A stretch of DNA of 12,914 nt from Candidatus Woesearchaeota archaeon (GCA_016203175.1 JACQNH010000048.1:1-12914); one strand, 5' to 3'; positions 1 through 6,714 are shown, counted from the first letter of the stretch. Made by a program: numbers and translations. Notes: generated by a model from the sequence alone, not told the origin.

Positions 1-59
1 AATATAAACTATTATTAAAAAAATTACATCAAACAACATTATTAAGTTTTTAACCCGAT

Positions 60-105
60 TCTCCATAGGAAATCAAAGGGTGTGGGTTCAATCTCCATAA
101 GAAAT
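60..105. repeat. Short direct repeat TCTCCATARGAAAT, two copies
   Basis: A 14-base motif occurs at 60-73 and 92-105 with one difference (G/A), 32 bp apart. It lies in the 213-base leader region before the PRC-barrel gene, where I see no gene. Between the copies is a GGGTTCAATC stretch that resembles a tRNA T-arm, but no full tRNA can be folded. The function is unknown. Confidence 0.4.
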
Positions 106-200
106 AGACCATATAAAATTATCTTAAATTTTGATATTTATTACTCCTATAAACTAAAAAACCAAATGATAAACTTTATAAATATCCTTACTTACATCAA

Positions 201-205
201 AGGAG
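201..205 (+). promoter_or_regulatory. Shine-Dalgarno AGGAG deciding the start of the PRC-barrel gene
   Basis: AGGAG lies 8 bases before the ATG at 214. It supports that start over the in-frame ATG at 82, which would add 44 residues unlike any PRC-barrel N-terminus. TATA-like sequences lie upstream at about 145-154 and 174-184, but I cannot choose between them. Confidence 0.7.
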
Positions 206-213
206 ATTTAACA

Positions 214-477
214 ATGGCAGAAGAAGAAAGAAAATATTCTAAACAGTTATTTGGTAAAACTGTAGTAACGAAATCAGGTAAAAAATTCGGTGAAGTTTTT
301 AATATAACTTTTGAAACTAGAACAGGAGAATTAATGCATATTATAATCAAAAATCCAACAGAATATACATCTTCTTTAGATCTAGAAAAAGACGCAAAAG
401 GTAATTTTATGATCCCTTTCTCATCAGTTTTAGCAGTTGGTGATTTTGTAGTCGTTTCTGAAGAAGACATTATTTAA
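214..477 (+). CDS. PRC-barrel domain protein
   Basis: An 87-residue protein that is essentially one PRC-barrel: the LFGKTVVTKSGKKFGEVFNI opening (about residues 12-31), a central strand pair (MHIIIKNP), an IPFSSVLAVGDFVVV closing strand and a short acidic tail. Small beta-barrels of this kind mediate protein or RNA contacts. Stand-alone archaeal members include the CdpB proteins that join SepF and FtsZ in haloarchaeal division, but nothing here proves that role. The ATG at 214 is chosen for its Shine-Dalgarno and because the domain begins about ten residues later. It is followed 71 bp downstream by lonB on the same strand and may be cotranscribed. Family call confident, cellular role open. 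Confidence 0.88.
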   Translation: MAEEERKYSKQLFGKTVVTKSGKKFGEVFNITFETRTGELMHIIIKNPTEYTSSLDLEKDAKGNFMIPFSSVLAVGDFVVVSEEDII

Positions 478-548
478 TTACTTAAATACATAACCTTTAA
501 AACAATATTTTATTAAATCTTTCTATCTATATAACTCATAAAACAAAA

Positions 549-2429
549 ATGGTAAAATCACATGAATTTAACTTTAAAACAACAGCAGAAATAAAAGTAC
601 CTGAAGATATTACAGAACAAATAATAGGACAGGATGAAGCTGTTAATATAATTAAAAAAGCAGCAAAACAAAGAAGAAATGTTCTTTTAATAGGTTCTCC
701 AGGTACAGGTAAAAGCCTTTTAGGTCAAGGTTTAGCTACTTTATTAGGTAAAGAAAAATTAGTGGATGTCTTAGCATACCCAAATTTACAAGATGAAAAT
801 GTTCCTTTAATTAAAGTTGTTTCAAAAGGAAAAGGTCGTGATTTAGTTGCAAAAGCTAGAATCCAGGCAACAACATCTTTCAAAAATCAATCTACAATTA
901 TAATCATTATCGCAATTATTTCTTCAGTTATTCCTTATTTTTTATGGAAAACAGGTAAAATTTCTGATATTATTTATGCAGCTTCTATGATCACTTCAAT
1001 TATTTTTATTATTGGTTTAATTTTATTTTTAAACTTAGGAAAAAGGATTAAATCAACTTCAGTGGTAATTCCAAAACTTTTAATTGACAATGCAGAAAAA
1101 TCACAAGCTCCTTTTATAGACGCTTCAGGAGCCCATGCAGGAGCACTTCTTGGTGATTGTCTTCATGATCCACTCCAGAGTGGTGGTTTAGGAACCCCAG
1201 CACATGAAAGGCTTATCACAGGATCAATACATCGATCTAATGGCGGTGTTTTATACATAGATGAAATTGGAACTTTAGATCCACACTCACAACAAGAATT
1301 ATTAACAGCAATGCAGGAAAAGAAATACCCAATTACAGGCCAATCTGAACGCTCTTCTGGGAGTATGGTAAGATCAGAATATTTACCAACAGATTTTATA
1401 TTAATTGCAGCAGGTAATTATCACACTATAGAAAGAATGCATCCAGCTTTAAGATCTAGAATAAGAGGTTATGGTTATGAAGTTTATGTTAATGACACAA
1501 TGCCAGACACACCACAAAATAGATTTAAAATTGCACAATTTGTAGCCCAAGAAGTTAAAAAAGATAAAAAAATTCCACACTTTACAAAAGAAGCAGTAGA
1601 AGTTATTATAACAGAATCAAGAAAAAGAGCAGGTATCGCAGGTAAATTAACACTAAGATTAAGAGAACTAGGTGGTTTAGTACGTGCTGCAGGAGATTTA
1701 GCCTTAGAACAAGGTTTCAAATACGTTCTTCCAACTCATGTAAATAAAGCAAAACAATTAGCAAGAACTTTAGAACAGCAAATAGCAGATAAATATATTG
1801 AGAATAAAAAGAAATATGAAGTTATTTTAACAGAAGGAAAATTAATAGGTCGAGTGAATGGTTTAGCAGTTTTAGGATCAGAAAATCATTTCTCAGGAAT
1901 TGTTTTACCAATAGAATCTGAAGTAACACCAGGTGGAAAAAAATCAGAAATAGTAGCAACAGGTCAACTAGGAAAAATTGCAAAAGAAGCAGTTAAAAAT
2001 GTTTCAGCAATAATTTTAAAACATTTTGGAGAAGACATAAAGGAAAAATATGATATTTATACTCAATTTTTATACACTGCCTCCTCAGGTGTAGAAGGAG
2101 ACTCAGCATCTATAGCAGTTGCAACTTCTATAATATCTGCTTTAACAAAAGTCCCAGTTAAACAAGATTTTTCAATGACAGGCTCTTTATCCGTTCGAGG
2201 TGATGTTCTAGCGGTTGGAGGTGTTACGCAAAAAATAGAAGCAGCAATAGAAGCAGGCATCAAAAATGTCTTAGTTCCAAAATCTAACTTTCAAGATGTA
2301 ATGTTGTTTGAAGAACAATTAAAAATGATTAAAATCCATCCTGTTTCAACAATAGAAGAAGTTCTTAATCTTGCTTTAGAATGGAAAGGAAAAGAAACAA
2401 TATATAAAAAATTTACCAAAAAAATTTAA
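549..2429 (+). CDS. lonB: Archaeal membrane-anchored ATP-dependent protease LonB
   Basis: A 626-residue LonB, the main membrane-bound ATP-dependent protease of archaea, degrading regulatory and damaged proteins at the cytoplasmic face. Walker A is GSPGTGKS (49-56). Two hydrophobic segments at about 116-133 and 140-163 interrupt the AAA+ domain, as is characteristic of LonB. Walker B is VLYIDE (234-239). The C-terminal Lon protease domain carries the Ser-Lys dyad: S519 in EGDSAS and K562 in GGVTQKIEAA. All key residues are present and the length is normal for the family. The ATG at 549 gives a normal N-terminus (helix, then IIGQDEAV) and has no Shine-Dalgarno. The last 4 bp overlap the convergent winged-helix gene at 2426-2689. 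Confidence 0.97.
   Translation: MVKSHEFNFKTTAEIKVPEDITEQIIGQDEAVNIIKKAAKQRRNVLLIGSPGTGKSLLGQGLATLLGKEKLVDVLAYPNLQDENVPLIKVVSKGKGRDLVAKARIQATTSFKNQSTIIIIIAIISSVIPYFLWKTGKISDIIYAASMITSIIFIIGLILFLNLGKRIKSTSVVIPKLLIDNAEKSQAPFIDASGAHAGALLGDCLHDPLQSGGLGTPAHERLITGSIHRSNGGVLYIDEIGTLDPHSQQELLTAMQEKKYPITGQSERSSGSMVRSEYLPTDFILIAAGNYHTIERMHPALRSRIRGYGYEVYVNDTMPDTPQNRFKIAQFVAQEVKKDKKIPHFTKEAVEVIITESRKRAGIAGKLTLRLRELGGLVRAAGDLALEQGFKYVLPTHVNKAKQLARTLEQQIADKYIENKKKYEVILTEGKLIGRVNGLAVLGSENHFSGIVLPIESEVTPGGKKSEIVATGQLGKIAKEAVKNVSAIILKHFGEDIKEKYDIYTQFLYTASSGVEGDSASIAVATSIISALTKVPVKQDFSMTGSLSVRGDVLAVGGVTQKIEAAIEAGIKNVLVPKSNFQDVMLFEEQLKMIKIHPVSTIEEVLNLALEWKGKETIYKKFTKKI
2406..2424 (-). terminator. T-tract terminator for the small winged-helix gene (inside lonB 3' end)
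   Basis: Read on the minus strand, just after the stop of the 2426-2689 gene, are runs of seven (2418-2424) and six (2406-2411) T residues. Archaeal RNA polymerase terminates at such T-rich runs without a hairpin. These lie within the last codons of lonB. Confidence 0.4.
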
Positions 2430-2689
2430 TAACCAATCTTTTTATATCTTTGATAAATTTCTTTACTCATCCCCCATTTTCTTTTAATCTTTCCACTTCT
2501 ACCTTCTTCTAGGCATTTAACCAGATTTCTTTTCTTTAAATCCTTTAATAAATCTAAAACAAACTCATCATCTCTTATCATTAATTCACTTAAATCACTA
2601 GTGAAATACATTTTAGGATAATTTTGATATAAAATACCTAAAATCTCCCTTTGTAATAGTTCTTTTTTCTCCTCGCTTATCTTAGACAT
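2426..2689 (-). CDS. Small winged-helix DNA-binding protein
   Basis: An 87-residue basic protein with the layout of a minimal winged helix-turn-helix: helix 1 about residues 6-22 (KKELLQREILGILYQNY), a second helix at TSDLSELM (30-37), a recognition helix about 40-55 (DEFVLDLLKDLKKRNL), then a basic beta wing (VKCLEEGRSGKIKRKWGMS). I infer it is a transcription regulator; no ligand domain is present. It converges on lonB and overlaps it by 4 bp. It diverges from the lipoprotein gene at 2744, with which it shares a single TATA box 27.5 bp before its ATG, so it could regulate that promoter and itself. Exact family not recognised. Confidence 0.72.
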   Translation of the reverse strand: MSKISEEKKELLQREILGILYQNYPKMYFTSDLSELMIRDDEFVLDLLKDLKKRNLVKCLEEGRSGKIKRKWGMSKEIYQRYKKIGY

Positions 2690-2695
2690 AAATTA

Positions 2696-2728
2696 AAAGC
2701 AATCTAGGAAATATTTAAATATTGCTTT
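2696..2728. promoter_or_regulatory. Symmetric bidirectional promoter with palindromic TATA box
   Basis: The perfect 12-bp palindrome ATATTTAAATAT (2711-2722) has its centre at 2716.5, exactly 27.5 bp from the first base of the ATG at 2744 (+) and of the ATG at 2689 (-). Both genes would be leaderless and read from one TATA box. An inverted repeat AAAGCAAT / ATTGCTTT (2696-2703 and 2721-2728) partly overlaps the box and could be an operator. Confidence 0.65.
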
Positions 2729-2743
2729 AATCTCTTACCTTCA

Positions 2744-3136
2744 ATGAAAGTTAACTTAACTCTCTTAACCGTTTTAATTTTTATTTTAATGGCATGTACT
2801 CAAATACCTAAAGAAAAACCTATAATTCTTAAGTATCAACCTATGCAATGCGATCCAACACCATGGCAAGATTATTCAGTCAAAGAAACTCAAAATCCAT
2901 TATTAGATGAAATAAACCAAATTAAAGGATATTATCAATCAAAAGGTATCTCTTTAGAAGTTAAAATTGGCCCTTTACTAGACAATCAAGGCAATCTGGT
3001 AAATGTAGTTTGTGAAGCCTGTTCAATATGCTCAGAAATGAGAACAGTCTATGCAAAAGCTGAACTTAAAAAGAGTTTACAATTAAAAAAAGATAGCTGG
3101 GTTATAGAAGAGAAATTCATTCCAGAATTCCAATAA
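2744..3136 (+). CDS. Predicted cysteine-containing lipoprotein, function unknown
   Basis: A 130-residue protein with a classic lipoprotein signal: a lysine near the N-terminus, a hydrophobic stretch (residues 4-16) and the lipobox LMAC with the modifiable cysteine at C18. The mature part is a small extracytoplasmic domain with C36 and a C-x2-C-x2-C cluster (C90, C93, C96), which could bind metal or form disulfides. I do not recognise the fold. Transcription most likely starts at the ATG itself, from the shared TATA box at 2711-2722. It diverges from the winged-helix gene and is followed 31 bp later by argS, which has its own promoter. Confidence 0.7.
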   Translation: MKVNLTLLTVLIFILMACTQIPKEKPIILKYQPMQCDPTPWQDYSVKETQNPLLDEINQIKGYYQSKGISLEVKIGPLLDNQGNLVNVVCEACSICSEMRTVYAKAELKKSLQLKKDSWVIEEKFIPEFQ

Positions 3137-3138
3137 CC

Positions 3139-3146
3139 TTTAAATA
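3139..3146 (+). promoter_or_regulatory. TATA box of argS (TTTAAATA)
   Basis: TTTAAATA is centred about 25-26 bp before the argS ATG at 3168, in the 31-bp gap after the lipoprotein gene. The spacing implies a leaderless argS mRNA; no Shine-Dalgarno is present. Confidence 0.6.
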
Positions 3147-3167
3147 CTGTTTTAAATTATTTTAATC

Positions 3168-4850
3168 ATGAACCAATTTAAAGAAGAAATCTCAATTTTA
3201 ATCTCAAAAGAACTAAATATAAAAAAAGAAGAAATCCTAACCTTAATAGAAAGCCCACCAGATCCAAATCTAGGAGATTTATCCTTGCCTTGCTTTCAAT
3301 TAGCTAAGTTTATTAAAAAAAACCCAAATCAAATAGCACAAGAATTAAAATCTAAAATTAAGAATCCAATAATTAAAGAAATTAAAGTTGTAGGACCCTA
3401 CTTAAATTTCTTCTTTAATAATGAAAAACTAATAGGGATTATTTTAAAAAAAATCCTCAAAGAAAAGGAGAAATATGGCTTTAAACCAAATAACAATAAA
3501 AAAGTGGTTATAGAATTTCCCTCTCCAAATACAAATAAACCCCTACATTTAGGTCATTTAAGAAACATGTCTTTAGGAGAGTCAGTTTCAAGACTTTTAG
3601 AATCTCAAGGTTATAAAGTTTTTAGAGTTAACCTAAACAATGATAGAGGTATCCACATATGTAAATCAATGATAGCCTATAAAAAATGGGGAAAAAATAA
3701 ACAACCAGATAAAAAACCAGATCACTTTGTAGGCGACTTTTACGTAATGTTCTCACAAAATGAATCTCCTGAATTAGAGAAAGAAGCTCAAGAAATGCTA
3801 AGAAAATGGGAGGCTGGTGATAAAGAAACCTTAAATCTATGGAAAAAAATGAACAATTGGGCTTTAGAAGGTTTTAACACATCTTATAAAAGAGTTGGTT
3901 TAAAATTTGATAAGACTTATTTTGAAAGTAAAATCTACAAAAAAGGTAAAAAACTTATTTTAGACTGTTTTAAAAAAGATTTATTTCAAAAAGATAAAAA
4001 AGGAGCTATTTTTATTGATTTAAAAGAACTAGGAAAAAAAATCCTTTTAAGAGAAGACGGCACAGCAATCTACATTACACAAGATATCTACTTATGTAAA
4101 TTAAAATTTGACGACTTTAAATTTGAGAGATCTATAATAGTATCAGCCCATGAACAAGACTACCATTTCAAAGTTTTATTTAAAATACTGGAACTATTAA
4201 AATTTCCATTTGCAAATAAATTTCATCATTTAAGTTATGGTATGGTTAACTTGCCTGAAGGTAGAATGAAATCAAGAGAAGGTACGGTTGTTGATGCCGA
4301 CGATTTAATCCAAGAATTAGTAGATATGGCTAAAATAGAGATAGAAACAAGGCAGAATATAACCCAAACAGAAATGAATAAAATAGCTGAAAAAATAGGT
4401 CTAGCAGCAATTAAATGTTATCTTTTAAAATCATCTGCACATAAAGATATAATCTTCAATCCAAAAGAATCAATATCTTTTGAAGGTGAAACAGGTCCTT
4501 ATTTACAATATTCTTTGGTAAGGGCAAACAAAATATTACAAAAAACCAAATCACCAAAGAATTTAAATCTAAAATATCTTAAAGAAAAAGAAGAAGTAAA
4601 TTTAATAAAAAAGATGAATGATTTCCCTGAAATAATAAAAAGATCTGCAGAAACTTATTCCCCCCACTATCTAACTGAGTACTCTTTCAAATTAGCCTCT
4701 TTGTTCAATCTTTTTTACGAAAAACACCAAGTTATTAATGCAAAAAATGATCAAATAAAGAACGCTAGACTTGCCTTAGTATTAACATACACTTATCTGT
4801 TAAATTCCTGTTTAAATCTACTAGGTATAGAAAAAGTGCAAATAATGTAA
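3168..4850 (+). CDS. argS: Arginine--tRNA ligase
   Basis: A 560-residue class I arginyl-tRNA synthetase that charges tRNA-Arg in the cytoplasm. The N-terminal ~80 residues form the Add-1 domain that contacts the tRNA elbow. The HIGH motif is H127-L-G-H130 within PNTNKPLHLGHLRN, and the KMSKS-like loop is MKSREG at 367-372. The C-terminal DALR-type helical anticodon-binding domain starts near the ETGPYLQYSLVRANK stretch and ends with ARLALVLTYTYLLNSCLNLLGIE. Length and motif order are normal for the family, with no gaps or frameshifts. The start follows the upstream TATA box by the leaderless distance and matches the usual N-terminus. Confidence 0.96.
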   Translation: MNQFKEEISILISKELNIKKEEILTLIESPPDPNLGDLSLPCFQLAKFIKKNPNQIAQELKSKIKNPIIKEIKVVGPYLNFFFNNEKLIGIILKKILKEKEKYGFKPNNNKKVVIEFPSPNTNKPLHLGHLRNMSLGESVSRLLESQGYKVFRVNLNNDRGIHICKSMIAYKKWGKNKQPDKKPDHFVGDFYVMFSQNESPELEKEAQEMLRKWEAGDKETLNLWKKMNNWALEGFNTSYKRVGLKFDKTYFESKIYKKGKKLILDCFKKDLFQKDKKGAIFIDLKELGKKILLREDGTAIYITQDIYLCKLKFDDFKFERSIIVSAHEQDYHFKVLFKILELLKFPFANKFHHLSYGMVNLPEGRMKSREGTVVDADDLIQELVDMAKIEIETRQNITQTEMNKIAEKIGLAAIKCYLLKSSAHKDIIFNPKESISFEGETGPYLQYSLVRANKILQKTKSPKNLNLKYLKEKEEVNLIKKMNDFPEIIKRSAETYSPHYLTEYSFKLASLFNLFYEKHQVINAKNDQIKNARLALVLTYTYLLNSCLNLLGIEKVQIM

Positions 4851-4919
4851 TCTTTTAACCGAATACCTATTTTAAACCATTTTAATCAATCCTATATAGT
4901 AATAAACTAAAATCTAAAC

Positions 4920-4930
4920 ATTTAAAAATA
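4920..4930 (+). promoter_or_regulatory. TATA box of the 4974-5408 gene
   Basis: ATTTAAAAATA lies about 49 bp before the ATG. A start about 26 bp downstream would give a leader of about 20-25 bases, just enough to carry the Shine-Dalgarno at 4960-4965. This contrasts with the leaderless genes nearby. Confidence 0.5.
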
Positions 4931-4959
4931 GTTCTTTACACTAAATTATAACAATAAGT

Positions 4960-4965
4960 GAGGTG
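4960..4965 (+). promoter_or_regulatory. Strong Shine-Dalgarno GAGGTG
   Basis: GAGGTG is a six-base match to the anti-Shine-Dalgarno, 8 bases before the ATG at 4974. It fixes that start and suggests high expression. Confidence 0.75.
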
Positions 4966-4973
4966 CTTATAAA

Positions 4974-5408
4974 ATGACAATAGTCGGATTTTACTTTGAT
5001 AAAATATCAGTAGAAAAGTTGGCACAACCTAAAGGCCAAATCAAAATAAAAAATGATATAAAAATAAATGGAGTAGAAAAAGAAGCTAATCAAATCTTAA
5101 AAGAGGATAAAGGAGAGATTATTAAAATTGGTTTTGAATTTTCAACAGAATACGAGCCTAAAATAGGTTTTTTAAGCCTAAAAGGGCATATTTCTTATTT
5201 AGCCAATCAAAAAGAATCAAAGGAAATTCTAAATGGTTGGAAGAAAGATAAAAAATTACCATCAGATTTAACAATAAGGGTCCTAAACTTCTTGTTCACA
5301 AAAGCTAATATTATGGCCTTAAATTTAACTCAAGAAGTAGGTCTACCACCACATATACAACTACCTTCTTTAAAACCAAAAACAGATGTTGGCAATTACG
5401 TAGGTTAA
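4974..5408 (+). CDS. Conserved-type archaeal protein, possibly SecB-like
   Basis: A 144-residue cytoplasmic protein. The N-terminal ~75 residues look like beta strands (VGFYFDKISVEK, GQIKIKNDIKING, IIKIGFEFSTEYEP, IGFLSLKGHISYLA). Two helices follow (residues ~80-93, then LTIRVLNFLFTKANIMALNLTQEV), and the protein ends in a GLPPHIQLPSLKP tail. This order of strands, two helices and a proline-rich tail recalls SecB export chaperones, for which archaeal relatives such as MJ0357 of Methanocaldococcus have been reported. That comparison is from memory of fold layout, not a search, so it is weak. The gene has its own promoter and strong Shine-Dalgarno, and a T-rich terminator follows. If not SecB-like, it is an unknown conserved protein. 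Confidence 0.75.
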   Translation: MTIVGFYFDKISVEKLAQPKGQIKIKNDIKINGVEKEANQILKEDKGEIIKIGFEFSTEYEPKIGFLSLKGHISYLANQKESKEILNGWKKDKKLPSDLTIRVLNFLFTKANIMALNLTQEVGLPPHIQLPSLKPKTDVGNYVG

Positions 5409-5444
5409 TTTTTCTATTTCTTTTTTAAATTTTTATCAATTTTT
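5409..5444 (+). terminator. T-rich intrinsic terminator
   Basis: Directly after the stop of the preceding gene there are T runs of five (5409-5413), six (5421-5426), five (5430-5434) and five (5440-5444), with no hairpin. Multiple T tracts on the coding strand are the known signal for archaeal intrinsic termination. Confidence 0.65.
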
Positions 5445-5447
5445 ATC

Positions 5448-5508
5448 TAAACAACATTCAAACAATACTAAACAATCATAAACAATGCTAAACAATGATA
5501 AACGAACA
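5448..5508 (+). repeat. 10-bp phased direct repeats (TAAACAATGA type) upstream of the coiled-coil gene
   Basis: AAAC cores start at 5449, 5460, 5470, 5480, 5490 and 5500, a spacing of 11, 10, 10, 10 and 10 bp. Typical units are TAAACAATCA, TAAACAATGC and TAAACAATGA. One repeat per helical turn puts every copy on the same face of the DNA, as in iterons or cooperative operators. The array lies just upstream of a TATA-like TTTTAAAC (5516-5523) and the ATG at 5553. Confidence 0.8.
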
Positions 5509-5515
5509 ACAATCA

Positions 5516-5523
5516 TTTTAAAC
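5516..5523 (+). promoter_or_regulatory. Possible TATA box of the 5553-6701 gene
   Basis: TTTTAAAC is centred about 33 bp before the ATG, which would give a leader of only a few bases. It is weaker than other TATA boxes here. Its position just downstream of the 10-bp repeat array suggests that the array is an upstream regulatory site. Confidence 0.35.
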
Positions 5524-5552
5524 TAAAAACACTTCTTCCATACTGATAAAAA

Positions 5553-6701
5553 ATGTCAGGAAATGACCTTATTTTTAAAGAAAACGTTAAATTATCGTTT
5601 AAAAAAGCTAAAGAACACAATATAAAGATAGAAAATGAATTAAATGAGCTTAAAACCGATTTAAATAATAAATTAAGTAGTTTAAATGACATAAAAAACA
5701 GTATAGAGGAAATTAAATCCTTTTTTAAAGAAAATAAAGAAAATTTAAACGAATTAAAAAGTTCCAGTGGAAATAATGGGGTTCTAAACAATGATAAACA
5801 ACAACCAACAATGATAAACAATAATAAACAATGCCCAACAATAACAAACAATAAACAACAACCAACAACCCTCACCAAACCAAGACATGAATTTTTAGAC
5901 GTCCTTCCATCAGAAAATAGTTCACTTTCCCCCCAAAATTTTAATGACTCTTCACAAAACGAACTCTCACAACTCTCATCCTTAGTAAACGCCCAAGAAA
6001 ATCTTATTCAAAGTCTCACTTCCTTAAAAAATAAAGAAAAAATAAAGTCCCCCTCACTTCTAAAATTTAATGAACTCTCACTTTCAGAAAATCATCTTCA
6101 AAAACCAAATAAAATAACAAATCTACAAAAAATCGAAAAAAGTCCCATAAATGAATCTTTTGAACCACTACCAACTCTCACTTTCCAAAAAAAAGACACA
6201 AATTTAATCCATAGCGACGAGTCTGACGAATTATCTGACGAATCAATTGAAAAAAAGGTTCAACAAACTCTCACTTCCCCCCCCATTTCTGATCTTCCTC
6301 AAAAAACAATAGAAAAACCATTAAATTACCTCCCACCACAGCATAAAATAGGGGAATCCCTCTCTTCTCTCATAAATAACCTAAAAGAAGAACTCTCACA
6401 CACTCTAACCTCTCTTACAGACAGGGAAATATCATTACTTTTATCAATTTATGATTTAGAAAAAGAAGGTCTAGATCCCTCATACGCACATCTTGCTCAA
6501 AGATTAAGACTATCAGAAAATACCATAAGAGTAGTTGTAATGTCCCTACTAAATAAAAATGCTCCAGTTGTAAAAGAAAGATACTTTAATAGAAAAGTAT
6601 TACTTTCTTTAAAAACAGAATTTAAAGAACTTAATCTATTACCAAAGCTATTATCAATTAGAAATAACCAGCAAAATCAAAAAACCATATTTGATATCTA
6701 A
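5553..6701 (+). CDS. Coiled-coil / low-complexity linker / winged-helix protein
   Basis: A 382-residue protein of unknown function in three parts. Residues ~9-72 form a charged coiled coil (KLSFKKAKEHNIKIENEL onward). Residues 79-108 are three decapeptide repeats of NNxKQxPT type, encoded by the 10-bp DNA repeat. Residues ~110-285 are a Ser/Leu/Gln-rich disordered linker. Residues ~288-360 are a winged helix (LTDREISLLLSIYDLE; helix SYAHLAQRL; recognition helix SENTIRVVVMSLLNK; then a wing). It probably oligomerises through the coil and binds DNA at its C-terminus. The linker DNA is C-rich and G-poor, with a C8 tract (6277-6284) and repeated ACTCTCAC. The next gene has the same architecture. 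Autoregulation through the upstream repeats is inference. Confidence 0.75.
   Translation: MSGNDLIFKENVKLSFKKAKEHNIKIENELNELKTDLNNKLSSLNDIKNSIEEIKSFFKENKENLNELKSSSGNNGVLNNDKQQPTMINNNKQCPTITNNKQQPTTLTKPRHEFLDVLPSENSSLSPQNFNDSSQNELSQLSSLVNAQENLIQSLTSLKNKEKIKSPSLLKFNELSLSENHLQKPNKITNLQKIEKSPINESFEPLPTLTFQKKDTNLIHSDESDELSDESIEKKVQQTLTSPPISDLPQKTIEKPLNYLPPQHKIGESLSSLINNLKEELSHTLTSLTDREISLLLSIYDLEKEGLDPSYAHLAQRLRLSENTIRVVVMSLLNKNAPVVKERYFNRKVLLSLKTEFKELNLLPKLLSIRNNQQNQKTIFDI
5785..5854 (+). repeat. Second array of the same 10-bp repeat, inside the coding sequence
   Basis: Seven units at exactly 10-bp spacing (starting 5785, 5795, 5805, 5815, 5825, 5835, 5845), with consensus about YMAACAATRA. The 15-mer at 5785-5799 is identical to 5489-5503 in the upstream array, and unit 5825-5834 equals 5479-5488. 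Because 10 is not a multiple of 3, the periodicity is a property of the DNA. The protein shows it only as a 30-bp, ten-residue repeat. Confidence 0.8.
5963..6399 (+). repeat. Dispersed octamer ACTCTCAC, five copies inside the gene
   Basis: Exact copies lie at 5963-5970, 6074-6081, 6174-6181, 6267-6274 and 6392-6399, all in the same orientation. Near matches followed by TTC/TCC lie at 6013-6023 and 6051-6060. They fall in two reading frames: copies 1, 2 and 5 encode ELS-type peptides, copies 3 and 4 encode TLT. Conservation therefore appears to act on the DNA or RNA. Confidence 0.65.
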
Positions 6702-6714
6702 CAATTTTAAAAGT

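Noticed and set aside
38..111. Possible tRNA gene ending near 111
   Set aside because: Only a T-arm-like hairpin is visible, closed by G-U instead of the near-universal G-C. No acceptor, D-arm or anticodon arm can be paired upstream.
82..213. N-terminal extension of the PRC-barrel protein from the ATG at 82
   Set aside because: The extra 44 residues are AT-rich translation without domain character, and a Shine-Dalgarno sits directly before the ATG at 214.
192..470. Minus-strand open frame opposite the PRC-barrel gene
   Set aside because: It is a complete antisense overlap with a recognisable gene and has no domain or start signal.
5448..5854. CRISPR array
   Set aside because: The units are 10 bp and contiguous, with no unique spacers of 30-40 bp and no cas genes nearby.
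5513..5878. Hydrophobic 121-aa open frame on the minus strand, looking like a membrane protein
   Set aside because: It is the antisense of the 10-bp repeat array and coiled-coil coding region. Its hydrophobicity comes from the repeat read backwards, and it has no promoter or Shine-Dalgarno.
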